Below, piece after piece: positions 8,966 through 17,681 of a stretch of 64,000 nucleotides of DNA (positions are counted from its first letter, which is position 1; each line of letters opens with the position of its first letter). The notes under the pieces were generated by a model. The model was not told the DNA's origin. It did not search any database and was given only the letters and a program-made list of their open reading frames with translations. The stretch comes from Streptomyces sp. SJL17-4 (GTDB lineage Bacteria; Actinomycetota; Actinomycetes; Streptomycetales; Streptomycetaceae). The stretch spans positions 620,001-684,000 of the forward strand of contig NZ_CP104578.1 in the NCBI RefSeq assembly GCF_036826855.1, written 5' to 3'. The translations under genes were made by a program, and so were the position numbers.

Positions 8966-10624
8966 ATGACCTACGCGATCACCCAGACCTGCTGCAACGA
9001 CGCCACGTGCGTCGCCGTCTGCCCGGTCAACTGCATCCATCCGACGCCCGAGGAACCGGACTTCGGCACCACGGAGATGCTGTACATCGACCCCGAGGCC
9101 TGCATCGACTGCGGCGCCTGCGCCGACGCCTGCCCCGTCGACGCGATCTTCCCGGCGGACCGGCTCACCGGACGGCTGCGGGAGTACGAGGCCATCAACG
9201 CCGGCTACTACACGGACCGGACGCCCGAACCGGCCCTGGTCTCGCCCAACTTCCACCCGTGGGGCGCGCCCTCGTTCCCCCGCTCACTGCCGGCCGACTT
9301 CGCCGCGCTGCGGATCGCGGTCGTCGGCACGGGACCCGCGGGCATGTACGCCGCCGAGGACCTCCTCCTCCACACCAACGCCGAGGTGACCCTGATCGAC
9401 CGGCTGCCGGTGGCCGGCGGACTCCTGCGGTACGGCGTGGCGCCGGACCACCCGGCGACCAGGGGCGCCGGGGAGACCTTCGCCCGCTTCCACGCCCACC
9501 CCCGGGTCCGGATGCGGCTGGGGGTGGAGATCGGCAAGGAGGTCACCGTCGAGGAACTCGCCGCGCACCACGACGCGGTGGTCTACGCGGTGGGCGCGCC
9601 CTCCGACCGGCGGCTCGGCATCCCCGGCGAGGACCTGCCCGGCAGCGTCTCGGCGACCTCCGTCGTCTCCTGGTACAACGCGCATCCCGAGACCGGCGCG
9701 GACGCCGTCCGGCTCACCGCCGAGCGGGCGGTCGTCGTCGGCAACGGCAACGTGGCCCTCGACGTCGCCCGGGTCCTCGTCACGGACCCCGACGCCCTCG
9801 CCGGTACGGACATCGCCGACCACGCCCTCGCCGCCCTGCGCGGCAGCCGGGTGAGCGAGGTGGTCCTGCTCGCCCGCCGGGGCCCCGAGGACGCGGCGTA
9901 CACGAGCTCCGAACTGCTCGCCCTGAAGCACCTCCCGGGGGTGGACCTGGTCGTCGACGACCGGGACCCGCGCACCGGCGCGACCGTGGACGCGGCGGCG
10001 GACGGGGAGAAGGCCGCGCTGCTGAGGGACGTGACGCGGGAGACGGTGGACTGGACTCGGGCCCCCGCACCGGACCGGCGCCGGATCGTGCTCCGCTTCC
10101 ACTCCGCCCCGGTCGAGGCCGTCGGCACCGACGCGGTCCGCGCGGTCCGGGTCACGGAGGACGGATCGCCGTCCGGTACGGAGATCGAGGCGGGTCTCCT
10201 CGTCCGGGCGATCGGCTACCGGGGGGTCCCCCTGGCGGGGCTGCCCTTCGACGAGGCGACCGGGACGGTGCCGCACGAGGCCGGGCGGGTGGCCGGGCTG
10301 CCCGGCGGCTATGTCGTCGGCTGGGTCAAGCGCGGGCCCTCCGGCGGTATCGGGGCCAATCGGGCCTGCGCGGAGGAGACCGTCGGGACGCTGCTCGCGG
10401 ACGCGGTCTCCGGGGCACTGCCGACGCCGACGGGCACGGCACGGGACTTCCACCGACTCGCGCGGAAGCGCAGCCGCCATCTCGTCGACGCGCGCGGTCT
10501 CGCGGCCATCGACCGGACCGAGCGGGCCAGGGGCCGGGAGGCGGGTCGCCCCCGGGTCAAGCTCGCCACGCTGCCGGAGCTCGTCGCGGCGGCGCGGGGC
10601 AGCCGCCGACGTCTGAAGATCTGA
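8966..10624 (+). CDS. Ferredoxin-fused FAD/NADPH ferredoxin reductase (FprB-like)
   Basis: A 552-aa flavoprotein. Residues 1-70 are a 7Fe/8Fe-type ferredoxin with two Cys clusters (CCNDATCVAVCPVNC, CIDCGACADACP). The rest is an adrenodoxin-reductase-like FAD/NADPH domain (VVGTGPAGMYAAEDLL; VVGNGNVALDVARVL; C-terminal GWVKRGPSGGIGANR). This architecture matches mycobacterial FprB. Cotranscription with the diiron oxygenase suggests it is its reductant, an inference from proximity. Confidence 0.88.
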   Translation: MTYAITQTCCNDATCVAVCPVNCIHPTPEEPDFGTTEMLYIDPEACIDCGACADACPVDAIFPADRLTGRLREYEAINAGYYTDRTPEPALVSPNFHPWGAPSFPRSLPADFAALRIAVVGTGPAGMYAAEDLLLHTNAEVTLIDRLPVAGGLLRYGVAPDHPATRGAGETFARFHAHPRVRMRLGVEIGKEVTVEELAAHHDAVVYAVGAPSDRRLGIPGEDLPGSVSATSVVSWYNAHPETGADAVRLTAERAVVVGNGNVALDVARVLVTDPDALAGTDIADHALAALRGSRVSEVVLLARRGPEDAAYTSSELLALKHLPGVDLVVDDRDPRTGATVDAAADGEKAALLRDVTRETVDWTRAPAPDRRRIVLRFHSAPVEAVGTDAVRAVRVTEDGSPSGTEIEAGLLVRAIGYRGVPLAGLPFDEATGTVPHEAGRVAGLPGGYVVGWVKRGPSGGIGANRACAEETVGTLLADAVSGALPTPTGTARDFHRLARKRSRHLVDARGLAAIDRTERARGREAGRPRVKLATLPELVAAARGSRRRLKI

Positions 10625-10636
10625 AGGTCTGAAGGT

Positions 10637-10658
10637 CCGGCCCGGGACGGCGGGCCGG
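10637..10658. terminator. Hairpin between convergent genes
   Basis: CCGGCCCG and CGGGCCGG form an 8-bp stem with a 6-nt loop in the 56-bp gap between the reductase and the convergent unknown gene; it may serve both strands. Confidence 0.55.
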
Positions 10659-10680
10659 CGATCCACCGCGACGTGGGACG

Positions 10681-11259
10681 TCAGGCCACGAGGTCCAGGG
10701 CCTGGCGGACCACGATCGCGTTGAGCCGGACCGCGAACGGCACGATGTCCGTCAGCTCCAGGGCGACGGCCCGCGCCTTCGGCAGCTCGACGGTCACGTC
10801 GACGCAGAAGGCCAGGGCGTACATGTGCTCCCCGGTCTCCTCGTCCTGCAGGGCGAAGAACAGGTCCCGGTAGAACCGGGTCCGCTCCCCCGACTCCTCG
10901 TAGAAGGAGAGACCGGGCTGCCCCTCCTGCGCGGCGAGGCCGGTGAAGGCCTGGACGAGCTCCCGCTCGACGGTGGCCCAGAACCCGGCCTCCGCGCACT
11001 CCGGCGGAAGCGCCTGCCGGACGGCCTCCTTGAGGGAGAGGACCATGACCAGGACGGGGGCGTACTCCTGGAGCCCCCAGCCCCGCACCATCTTCACCAC
11101 GGTGCTGTCCGGGACGGCCGCGGCGGCCTCCCGGATCGCCTCGAAGTCGAAGTTGACGGTCGCCGGCGCGATCGCCTCCTGGAACACCCGGTCGATGGAC
11201 CGGGCCTGCGCGAGATGATCCGCTCCCACCTCGACGACGGTCCTGAAACTGGCGGCCAA
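10681..11259 (-). CDS. Uncharacterised 192-aa helical protein
   Basis: No family was recognised. A TTG start is chosen for its AGGAGG just upstream; no ATG lies near the predicted N-terminus. The sequence is largely helical and acidic, with an odd hydrophobic stretch (EYAPVLVMVLSLKEAV) and a C-terminal segment (YALAFCVDVTVELPKARAVA) that may form a strand. There is no signal peptide or clear catalytic motif. It stands alone between the reductase and the LysR-like gene. Confidence 0.65.
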   Translation of the reverse strand: MAASFRTVVEVGADHLAQARSIDRVFQEAIAPATVNFDFEAIREAAAAVPDSTVVKMVRGWGLQEYAPVLVMVLSLKEAVRQALPPECAEAGFWATVERELVQAFTGLAAQEGQPGLSFYEESGERTRFYRDLFFALQDEETGEHMYALAFCVDVTVELPKARAVALELTDIVPFAVRLNAIVVRQALDLVA

Positions 11260-11356
11260 AGCTCCTCCTGGGTGATCTCGATGATCAGGAGGGGTCAGTA
11301 TGCCGAGCACCCGCCCCTCCGAAGGAGCGGCGTCCGCCGTACGGACGGGCAGCGGG

Positions 11357-12193
11357 TCAGGACCGCTTGCGGGGCTTCCCGCCGGTCCGGCCCCGGCCGG
11401 AACCTCCGGCACCGCCGGGCTTCCGGGCCGTGGGCTTGCCCGTACGCGAGCCGGCACCCGGCTTCCCGGACCGGCCGGGCTTGGCCCCGGACTTCCGCTC
11501 CTTCTGGTCCTTCGGCTGCTTCTGGCCCTTCTGGGCCTCGGCGCGACGGCCCCGGGTGCTGTTCACCGTGCGGCCGCGCACGATGCCGATGAACTCCTCC
11601 ACCAGGTCGGGCGCCTCGTCCGCGGCCCGCCACGACAGGGCCACCCGCGACTGCGGGACCTCGGTCAGCGTCCGGTAGGTGAGGTCCTTGCGGTGGTGCA
11701 GCCGGGCGAGGGACTGCGGCACGGCGAGCACGCCGACGCCCGCCGCGACCAGCTCGATCGCGTCGGCGGTCGTCTCGGGGCGCTCGTTCGCCGGGAGGCC
11801 GGGCAGCTGCTCCCAGCCGAGGGTGTCGTCGAGCGGGTGCAGGACGAGCTCCTCGGCGAGGTCCTCGACCGTGACCTCCTCCGCCGCCGCGAGCAGGTGG
11901 TCCTTGGGGATGACGACGACCGTCGTCTCCGTGTAGAGCGGGATGGCGCTCAGGTCGTCCCGGTCCACGGGGAGCCGGACCAGACCGGCGTCGGCCGCAC
12001 CCTCGCGGAGGGCGCCGAAGGCCTCGGCGGGCGTCAGGGCGAGCAGCGTCAGGGGTACGTCGGGCAGGCGCTCGTTCCAGACCCGCACCCACTTCGAGGG
12101 CGTCACTCCGGGCACGTAGGCGAGCCTGAAGGAGGAAGGGGAGGAGGAGGGGAAAGAGGGGGAATCCGCGGGGGAAGCGTCCGAGCCTGTCAC
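11357..12193 (-). CDS. LysR substrate-binding-domain protein lacking the HTH
   Basis: A 278-aa protein whose residues about 22-210 follow a LysR-type effector domain (FRLAYVPGVTPSKW; ELVAAGVGVLAVPQSLAR). The usual N-terminal winged helix is absent; only 20 Ser/Pro-rich residues precede. Residues 215-278 form a strongly basic Gly/Lys/Arg tail with RGR and KPGR repeats. It is divergent from the DUF5997 gene. This HTH-less LysR/DUF5997 pair looks familiar from other streptomycetes. The basic tail might contact nucleic acid, which is inference. Confidence 0.8.
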   Translation of the reverse strand: MTGSDASPADSPSFPSSSPSSFRLAYVPGVTPSKWVRVWNERLPDVPLTLLALTPAEAFGALREGAADAGLVRLPVDRDDLSAIPLYTETTVVVIPKDHLLAAAEEVTVEDLAEELVLHPLDDTLGWEQLPGLPANERPETTADAIELVAAGVGVLAVPQSLARLHHRKDLTYRTLTEVPQSRVALSWRAADEAPDLVEEFIGIVRGRTVNSTRGRRAEAQKGQKQPKDQKERKSGAKPGRSGKPGAGSRTGKPTARKPGGAGGSGRGRTGGKPRKRS

Positions 12194-12257
12194 TCCGCCA
12201 GGTTACCGGTAGCTGCCGTGGTCGGAACTCGCCCGCACGCTCGATACCCTTGACACC

Positions 12258-12665
12258 ATGACGTCGCACCAGAGCACCCAGACGATGAAGCCCGCCACCG
12301 CGGCGAAGAAGCTGGGTGTGTACCTCGAGGCCACCCCCGCAGAGTTCCAGGAGGGTGTCGTCTCGCGCACCGAGCTGAACGAGCTCCAGGCCAATCCCCC
12401 GGCCTGGCTCCAGGAGCTCCGGCAGAACGGTCCGCACCCCCGCCCCGTGGTCGCGCAGCGGCTCGGCATCTCCATCGCCGGTCTCGCGCGCGGTGGCATC
12501 ACCGACCCGCTCACCACCGAGCAGATCGAGGAGCTCCGGCAGGAGCTTCCCGAGTGGCTGCAGAAGGAGCGCGCCACCCAGGCGGAGGTCCGCAAGGAGA
12601 CCGTCCGCATCAAGGAGCGCGACGCGGAGCGCGCCGCGCGCGCCCGAGGCCAGCAGGGCGCCTGA
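12258..12665 (+). CDS. DUF5997 family protein
   Basis: A 135-aa soluble charged protein beginning MTSHQSTQTMKPATAAKKLG and recognised as DUF5997, a conserved actinobacterial family of unknown role. The C-terminal 40 residues are a highly charged helix. A GATACC-like -10 lies about 12 bp before the ATG and there is no clear ribosome site, so the mRNA may be leaderless. Divergent from the LysR-like gene. Confidence 0.78.
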   Translation: MTSHQSTQTMKPATAAKKLGVYLEATPAEFQEGVVSRTELNELQANPPAWLQELRQNGPHPRPVVAQRLGISIAGLARGGITDPLTTEQIEELRQELPEWLQKERATQAEVRKETVRIKERDAERAARARGQQGA

Positions 12666-12677
12666 CCGCTTCACCGC

Positions 12678-12716
12678 CGGACCGGTACCGATGGCTTCGC
12701 CGTCGGTACCGGTCCG
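12678..12716 (+). terminator. Terminator with UUCG loop after DUF5997 gene
   Basis: A 17-bp stem with one G-T pair (CGGACCGGTACCGATGG with CCGTCGGTACCGGTCCG) is closed by a CTTCG loop, a very stable RNA hairpin, 12 bp after the stop codon. Confidence 0.8.
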
Positions 12717-12793
12717 CCGTCGTTTCCCCTCGGATCGGTCGTGACCGGTCCTGACCGGTGTGGCGCACGCGCGGGCGCGGGATCCATTCCCTC

Positions 12794-13747
12794 ATGAGTG
12801 ACACGAACACCGCGTCCGAGCCGCCCGTCGTCGTCGGTGTGGACGGGTCCGAGCACAGTCTCCGGGCCCTCGAATGGGCCCTGAGCGCCGCCGAGCACCT
12901 GGGATCGCCGCTGGTCGTGGCCCATGTGCGCTCCGACGCCCTCCAGCTCGGCGCCGCCCGAATCGCCTCGCTGGGGCCGTCCCCCGAGCTGCCCGACGCG
13001 GTCATGGCCGCCGTACGGACGGTCGTCGAGAAGCGCGGGCACTCCATGCCCGTACGGTACGAGTCGCTCGACGGCTCCGTGACGGACGCCCTGCCGGCGG
13101 CGGCTCGGGGCGCGCGGCTCCTGGTGACCGGTTCCCGCGGGCACGGCGGCTTCGCGAGCCTGTTGCTCGGCTCGACCAGCCGTACGCTCGCCGCGACGGC
13201 GCCCTGTCCGCTCGTCGTCGTCCCGCACGAGGCCCGCGCGGCCGCCCTGGAGGGCGGTGCGGAGGGCGGCCGGGTGCTGCTCGGTCTGCACCCGGAGGAG
13301 ACTCCGGACGAGGTGGTGGACTTCGCGTTCGAGGCGGCGCGCCACCGGGGCGTATCGCTGGAGGCCGTGACGGCCTTCCGGCTGCCCCCGCAGCCGACCA
13401 GTCTCGTCGTCGCCCCGGCGCCGGCGCTCCAGGTGCCGCCACCGCTCCCCCTCGCGGACGACGCGGAGCAGTTCGTACGGGAGGCGGAACGGGAGCAGGA
13501 GGAGCGGCTGCGGCCGTTCGCGGAGCGGTGGCCGGAGGTCGGGCTCGTGCGGACGGTGCTGCCCGGGGACGCGGCGGGAGTGCTGGTGGAGGGCTCGCGG
13601 GACGCCGGTCTGGTGGTCGTGGGCCGTCACCACCGGCATCGGTTCGGCTCGCTGCTCATCGGCTCGGTCGCCCACGCGGTGCTGCACCACGCGCACTGCC
13701 CGGTCGCCGTGGTTCCGCCCGTACCGCAGGAGCGGGCCCGGGCATGA
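12794..13747 (+). CDS. Universal stress protein, two Usp domains
   Basis: A 317-aa cytosolic protein with two tandem UspA folds. Domain 1 (about 8-150) has VVVGVDGSEHS and the nucleotide-binding GSRGHGG...GSTSR pattern. Domain 2 (about 160-310) ends VVGRHHRHRFGSLLIGSV. Tandem Usp proteins bind ATP and are linked to dormancy or stress in actinomycetes; no direct partner is nearby. ATG chosen at MSDTNTASE, since the upstream extension has no ribosome site. Confidence 0.9.
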   Translation: MSDTNTASEPPVVVGVDGSEHSLRALEWALSAAEHLGSPLVVAHVRSDALQLGAARIASLGPSPELPDAVMAAVRTVVEKRGHSMPVRYESLDGSVTDALPAAARGARLLVTGSRGHGGFASLLLGSTSRTLAATAPCPLVVVPHEARAAALEGGAEGGRVLLGLHPEETPDEVVDFAFEAARHRGVSLEAVTAFRLPPQPTSLVVAPAPALQVPPPLPLADDAEQFVREAEREQEERLRPFAERWPEVGLVRTVLPGDAAGVLVEGSRDAGLVVVGRHHRHRFGSLLIGSVAHAVLHHAHCPVAVVPPVPQERARA

Positions 13748-13987
13748 CAGTCCCCGACGGTCCGTGTCGGTTCGCGCGGTCGTCGGCCGTCGCCGACGGC
13801 TCCGTGCCCGACCGGCCCCGCCGGGGGCCTGGCCAGAGCCAAGACAAGGGTCACGCGGGCCTTCGGACGTCTCCGTCGGCGGGTGCGGCTCTTTCCGGTT
13901 GTCCGGTGTAAGAACGAGTTTCCTCCTTTTCGCGCCCGATTCAAGGGGTTATGGGTACTTATTACGGGGGGCTGAGCTGTTCCACCG

Positions 13988-14665
13988 CTACACGCTCTGG
14001 CTCGTCCGGCTCGGGAGGGTGCGGGCGAGCCGGAAGCCCACGTCGTCGATCCGCAGGGTCGGGTGGCTGCGGCGGCGGACCGAGGCCCGGCAGCTCCAGT
14101 GCTCGTCGAACCATCCGCCGCCGCGCAGCACCCGGTAGCTGCCGTAGACCTCGGCGTCGTACACGTCCCAGCACCACTCCCACACGTTGCCCAGCATGTC
14201 GTGGAGGCCCCAGGCGTTGGGGCGGCGGCCGCCGACCTCATGAAGGCGTTCGCCGGAGTTGCCGCGGTGCCAGGCGATCTCGTCGAGCGGCCCGTAGCGC
14301 GGCGCCGTGGTCCCGGCGCGGCAGGCGTGTTCCCATTCGGCCTCGGTGGGGAGGCGGTAGCCGTCGGCGGTCAGGTCCCAGTCCGGTGCCTCGGCGCCGG
14401 CGTCGTCCGCCGGGACGCGGTAGGCGGGGCGGAGCCCCTCGTGTACGGACAGCGCGTCGCAGAAACGGATCGCGTCGCCCCAGGACACCCCTTCGACCGG
14501 GAGCCGGCCGCCGTGTGCGGTACTCGTCCTCGCGCCCATGACCTGCTCGTACAGTCCCCGCGTGACGGGGACGGAGCCCAGGACGAACGGGCCGACGTCG
14601 ACCGTCCAGCTCCGCTCCGTACGCCGGTCCGAGAGCGTGACCCGGCCCGCCGGTACCTCGATCAT
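13988..14665 (-). CDS. SUMF1 / formylglycine-generating-enzyme-fold protein
   Basis: A 225-aa protein with the C-type-lectin-like SUMF1 fold: YRLPTEAEWEHACRAGT, GNVWEWCWDVYD and RVLRGGGWFDEHWSCRASVRR. Only one cysteine of the FGE active-site pair is present (in WSCRAS), so sulfatase activation is doubtful. Such domains also occur in iron-dependent and accessory proteins. The inner ATG (MIEVPAGRV) is preferred because AGGGGGA lies 8 nt upstream; an ATG eight codons earlier has GAGG too close. No sulfatase gene is nearby. Confidence 0.78.
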   Translation of the reverse strand: MIEVPAGRVTLSDRRTERSWTVDVGPFVLGSVPVTRGLYEQVMGARTSTAHGGRLPVEGVSWGDAIRFCDALSVHEGLRPAYRVPADDAGAEAPDWDLTADGYRLPTEAEWEHACRAGTTAPRYGPLDEIAWHRGNSGERLHEVGGRRPNAWGLHDMLGNVWEWCWDVYDAEVYGSYRVLRGGGWFDEHWSCRASVRRRSHPTLRIDDVGFRLARTLPSRTSQSV

Positions 14666-14807
14666 CGCGTGGTCCCCCTGTGTCCTCATGGCCTCGATGG
14701 TCGCAGCATTCGGAACGGTCGCGTCGTGTCACCGAGCGGGCGGGGGCGAGCGTGGCTAGCGTGGCTCACAGGAACACGACATCGAATCGGAAACGGGAGT
14801 CACCGTC

Positions 14808-15605
14808 ATGGCCGTACGACCTGAGGGCACGCCTGTCTGGGCGGACGCGATGTTCAAGGACGTCGAGCTTGCCAAGACGTTCTACGGCGACGTGCTCGGC
14901 TGGACCTTCGGCGAGTCCTCCACGGAATTCGGCAACTACACGCAGGCCTACAAGAACGGGAAGGCGGTCGCGGCCGTCGTCCCGCCGATGCCGGGGCAGG
15001 ACGGTGCGGAGCAGTCGGCCTGGTGCCTGTACTTCGCGTCGCCCGACGTCGCCGCCACGGCGGAGAAGATCAAGGCCGCGGGCGGCACCGTCCTGATGGA
15101 GCCGATGCAGGTCGGCGACTTCGGGTCGATGTGCATCGCGCTGGACCCGACGGGCGCCGCGTTCGGCATCTGGCAGGCAGGGCAGCACGAGGGCTTCGAG
15201 CTGGAGGGTGAGAGCGGCGCGTACGTCTGGGCCGAGGTCTTCACCCGCGAGCCGGCGAAGGCCGACCCGTTCTACACCGCCGTCTTCGGCTACAACTCGA
15301 AGAAGCTGCAGGACGAGCAGATGGACTTCCGGGTCTTCGACCTCGGCGCGGACCCGGTGCTCGGACGCATGAAGATGACGGCGGAGGACTTCCCGCCGGA
15401 GATCCCCTCGTACATCCAGATCTACTTCGCCGTCGACAACTGCGACAAGGCCGTCGAAGCGGCCGAACGTCTCGGCGGGCAGAAGTTGTTCGGGCCGATG
15501 GACAGCCCCTTCGGGCGCTTCGCGGCGATCCTGGATCCGCAGGGTGCCGCTTTCGCCGTGATCGACGTCAGGACCACGGTCGGCGAGATGCCCGAGATGG
15601 TCTGA
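14808..15605 (+). CDS. VOC family protein, two glyoxalase-fold modules
   Basis: A 265-aa protein made of two paralogous vicinal-oxygen-chelate halves (about 5-125 and 135-258), each ending in the D-x-x-GAAF-x-(I/V) signature (DPTGAAFGIWQ, DPQGAAFAVID). Such two-module proteins are common in Streptomyces and mostly uncharacterised. The gene at 35567 has the same architecture and is a distant paralogue. GGGAG precedes the ATG. Confidence 0.87.
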   Translation: MAVRPEGTPVWADAMFKDVELAKTFYGDVLGWTFGESSTEFGNYTQAYKNGKAVAAVVPPMPGQDGAEQSAWCLYFASPDVAATAEKIKAAGGTVLMEPMQVGDFGSMCIALDPTGAAFGIWQAGQHEGFELEGESGAYVWAEVFTREPAKADPFYTAVFGYNSKKLQDEQMDFRVFDLGADPVLGRMKMTAEDFPPEIPSYIQIYFAVDNCDKAVEAAERLGGQKLFGPMDSPFGRFAAILDPQGAAFAVIDVRTTVGEMPEMV

Positions 15606-15620
15606 CCGCCACGGGATGCC

Positions 15621-15656
15621 GCCTCCGCCCCGGGGCTCCGGTCCCGGGGCGGAGGC
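15621..15656. terminator. Bidirectional terminator
   Basis: GCCTCCGCCCCGGG and its exact complement form a 14-bp stem with an 8-nt loop, placed between convergent stop codons of the VOC and beta-propeller genes. Confidence 0.8.
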
Positions 15657-15663
15657 GTGCCGG

Positions 15664-17250
15664 TCAGGCGCTGTCGCGGACCGCGACGATGCCGTTGAAG
15701 ACACCGACGTACGCGGTGCCGTCGGGGCCGAGGGTGATCGGGGCCCAGTTGTTGTCGTAGGCGAGGCCGGTGCCGGTGAAGCGGCTGAAGACCCGGTCGC
15801 CGGTGCGGAAGTCGACGGCCGTGAGGTACCAGGCGTCGATGCCCCAGGAGTGGGGGCGCTTCTCGTAGAAGTAGAGCAGTCCGTTGGCGGTGGAGAGCTT
15901 GGGGACGGTCGAGGGCGAGCGGACGTCACTCTCCCAGACGGTGTCGCAGCCGCTGCCGTCGGCGCGGACGTCGATCCGGGTGGCGCCGCCGACGACGCTG
16001 CGGCCGAGGAGGAGCGAACTCGGGTTCTCGTAGCCGTAATTGTTCTCGACGACGAGGCTGTTGCCCCAGCTGATCAGGGAGTTGTCGGTGGTGGACGCCC
16101 CCGAGCCGAAGACCGGCACCGTGCAGACGAGGCGCTCGGCGGCGGGGACGTCGGCGCCGCGGCGGTAGACGAGGACGTTCATCCGGTCGTCGGCGTTGTC
16201 GGTGATGGCGACGTACTCGTCGTGGAGGCCGAAGAGGTCGGGGGTGGTGCCCGAACCCTGGTTCACCGAACCGGGCTTGGTCCCGGTCCCCCGGTCGTAC
16301 GGCTCGCGCCGGCGCACCCGCGGGACGCCGTCCGCGTCGGCGTCGAAGCTGTACAGGGCGTGGTCGGTGACGAGGGAGACGCCGTCCTCGGCGACGGAGA
16401 AGGAGTTCTGGATCTCCTCGCCGTCGAGGCGGATCGCTCGCAGCGCACCGGTTGCCGGATCGACGGTGCCGACGCGGCCGAGGCGGGTGACCCACCAGAT
16501 GCGGCCGTCCCAGTCCGGCATGACGGAGGTGACGGGGTCGCAGACGCCGCTGGGGAAGAGGTTGGTCCAGGTGACGCAGTCGTGCGGGACGAGGGAGGTG
16601 AGGTCCCAGTCGTTCTCGACGACGAACTCCCAGCTGCCGTCGGCCCTCTGACGGTGTGCGATGCGCTGGATGTGCTGCCGGGAGTCGGCGAGGACGACGC
16701 GGTCCTGGTGGTCGAGGTAGAAGTAGGCGCCGCCGGACGTGTCCTTGAAGATCCTCTCGAAGTCGAGGCGGGTGACGGCCTCGACGGTGGAGGACCGCTG
16801 CGGCAGCTTGTACTCGGCGAGGGTGTCCAGGGTGCGCGGGTCGAGCAGCTTCAGCAGGAAGCCGCTGAAGGTGCCGCACACGGTGACGAGCCGGCCGCCG
16901 GAGTCGAAGGTGACGGTGGCGCACTCGCCGCCGACGGGGGCGATCTTCTCGCTGTCCACGCGCGGGTCGCGGCCGAGCGGCCCCGGGTAGGGGTGGGTGC
17001 CGCTGCCCGCGCCGTCGGCGTGCATGCCGCTGCGCCCGTTGGGGGCGAGGTACGGGTGCTGGGCGGTGCCCTTGCCCGGCACGGGCCGCGCGGTGGCGGG
17101 GGCGCCCTCGTAGTGCTCCACGAGGCGGTGGCCCAGGCCGAGGGGGATCTCCTCGGCCTGGGCGACGGGGGCGGAGCCCACCAGGAGGGCGGCGGCGAGC
17201 GCGGTCAGCGTGAGCGCGCGGGCTCGTCTTCGGGGCGGGTGGGTGGCCAA
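15664..17250 (-). CDS. Secreted beta-propeller-like protein of unknown function
   Basis: A 528-aa exported protein. TTG start with GAGGAG upstream, then an Arg-rich signal peptide (RRRARALTLTALAAALLVGSA...AQA). The mature part holds repeated blade-like segments (DWDGRIWWVTRLGRVGTVDP, LYSFDADADG, LGPDGTAYVGVFNGIVAVRD), as in PQQ/YVTN-type propellers. No catalytic motif is recognised. It may bind or oxidise an extracellular substrate. The long upstream reading frame was rejected for lack of a start with a ribosome site. Confidence 0.75.
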   Translation of the reverse strand: MATHPPRRRARALTLTALAAALLVGSAPVAQAEEIPLGLGHRLVEHYEGAPATARPVPGKGTAQHPYLAPNGRSGMHADGAGSGTHPYPGPLGRDPRVDSEKIAPVGGECATVTFDSGGRLVTVCGTFSGFLLKLLDPRTLDTLAEYKLPQRSSTVEAVTRLDFERIFKDTSGGAYFYLDHQDRVVLADSRQHIQRIAHRQRADGSWEFVVENDWDLTSLVPHDCVTWTNLFPSGVCDPVTSVMPDWDGRIWWVTRLGRVGTVDPATGALRAIRLDGEEIQNSFSVAEDGVSLVTDHALYSFDADADGVPRVRRREPYDRGTGTKPGSVNQGSGTTPDLFGLHDEYVAITDNADDRMNVLVYRRGADVPAAERLVCTVPVFGSGASTTDNSLISWGNSLVVENNYGYENPSSLLLGRSVVGGATRIDVRADGSGCDTVWESDVRSPSTVPKLSTANGLLYFYEKRPHSWGIDAWYLTAVDFRTGDRVFSRFTGTGLAYDNNWAPITLGPDGTAYVGVFNGIVAVRDSA

Positions 17251-17367
17251 TGCGGCTCCTCGGGTTGCTGACAAACTGTCGCACCGGCGGCCGACGCTAG
17301 GCCCGAGTCCGTGAGATGTACATGCAACTGCCCTGTGTTTCACAGGCGGTTCATGACGGGGCAATGA

Positions 17368-17562
17368 TCACGGTTTGAGGCTGGAGACCACGTTGGCGGT
17401 GGCGGCGACCCCGTTGTGGATGGTCGGCGCCATGCTGGTGCCGGCGAGGAAGAAGCCCAGCAGGGCGCAGACAAGTGCGTGGGTGACCTTGAGTCCGCCG
17501 TTCCGCAGGAAGATCACGGCCAGCACCAGCAGCAGCACCACGACAGAAATGGAAACGGCCAT
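17368..17562 (-). CDS. Small conserved membrane protein (64 aa)
   Basis: A two-helix protein starting MAVSISVVVLLL with a second hydrophobic segment ALVCALLGFFLAGTSMAP. ATG follows GGAGGG at 11 nt. Very similar small proteins are familiar from other streptomycetes, but the role is unknown to me. It lies just upstream of the propeller gene on the same strand and could be expressed separately. Confidence 0.65.
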   Translation of the reverse strand: MAVSISVVVLLLVLAVIFLRNGGLKVTHALVCALLGFFLAGTSMAPTIHNGVAATANVVSSLKP

Positions 17563-17681
17563 CGCGTTCACGTCCCTCCGTCGCCGCACCGGAATTGCGG
17601 CGTTCGGCGGACAGTGTGACGGAATGCGCGATCCGTCCGGGCGAATGGCGGGGCGGCCATACGGGTGAGATCCGGCCGGTG

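Noticed and set aside
8006..10624. AurF-like pair considered as part of a biosynthetic gene cluster
   Set aside because: No PKS, NRPS or tailoring genes in the neighbourhood; the pair stands alone.
13988..14665. Annotation as a true formylglycine-generating enzyme
   Set aside because: Only one active-site cysteine is present and no sulfatase gene is nearby.
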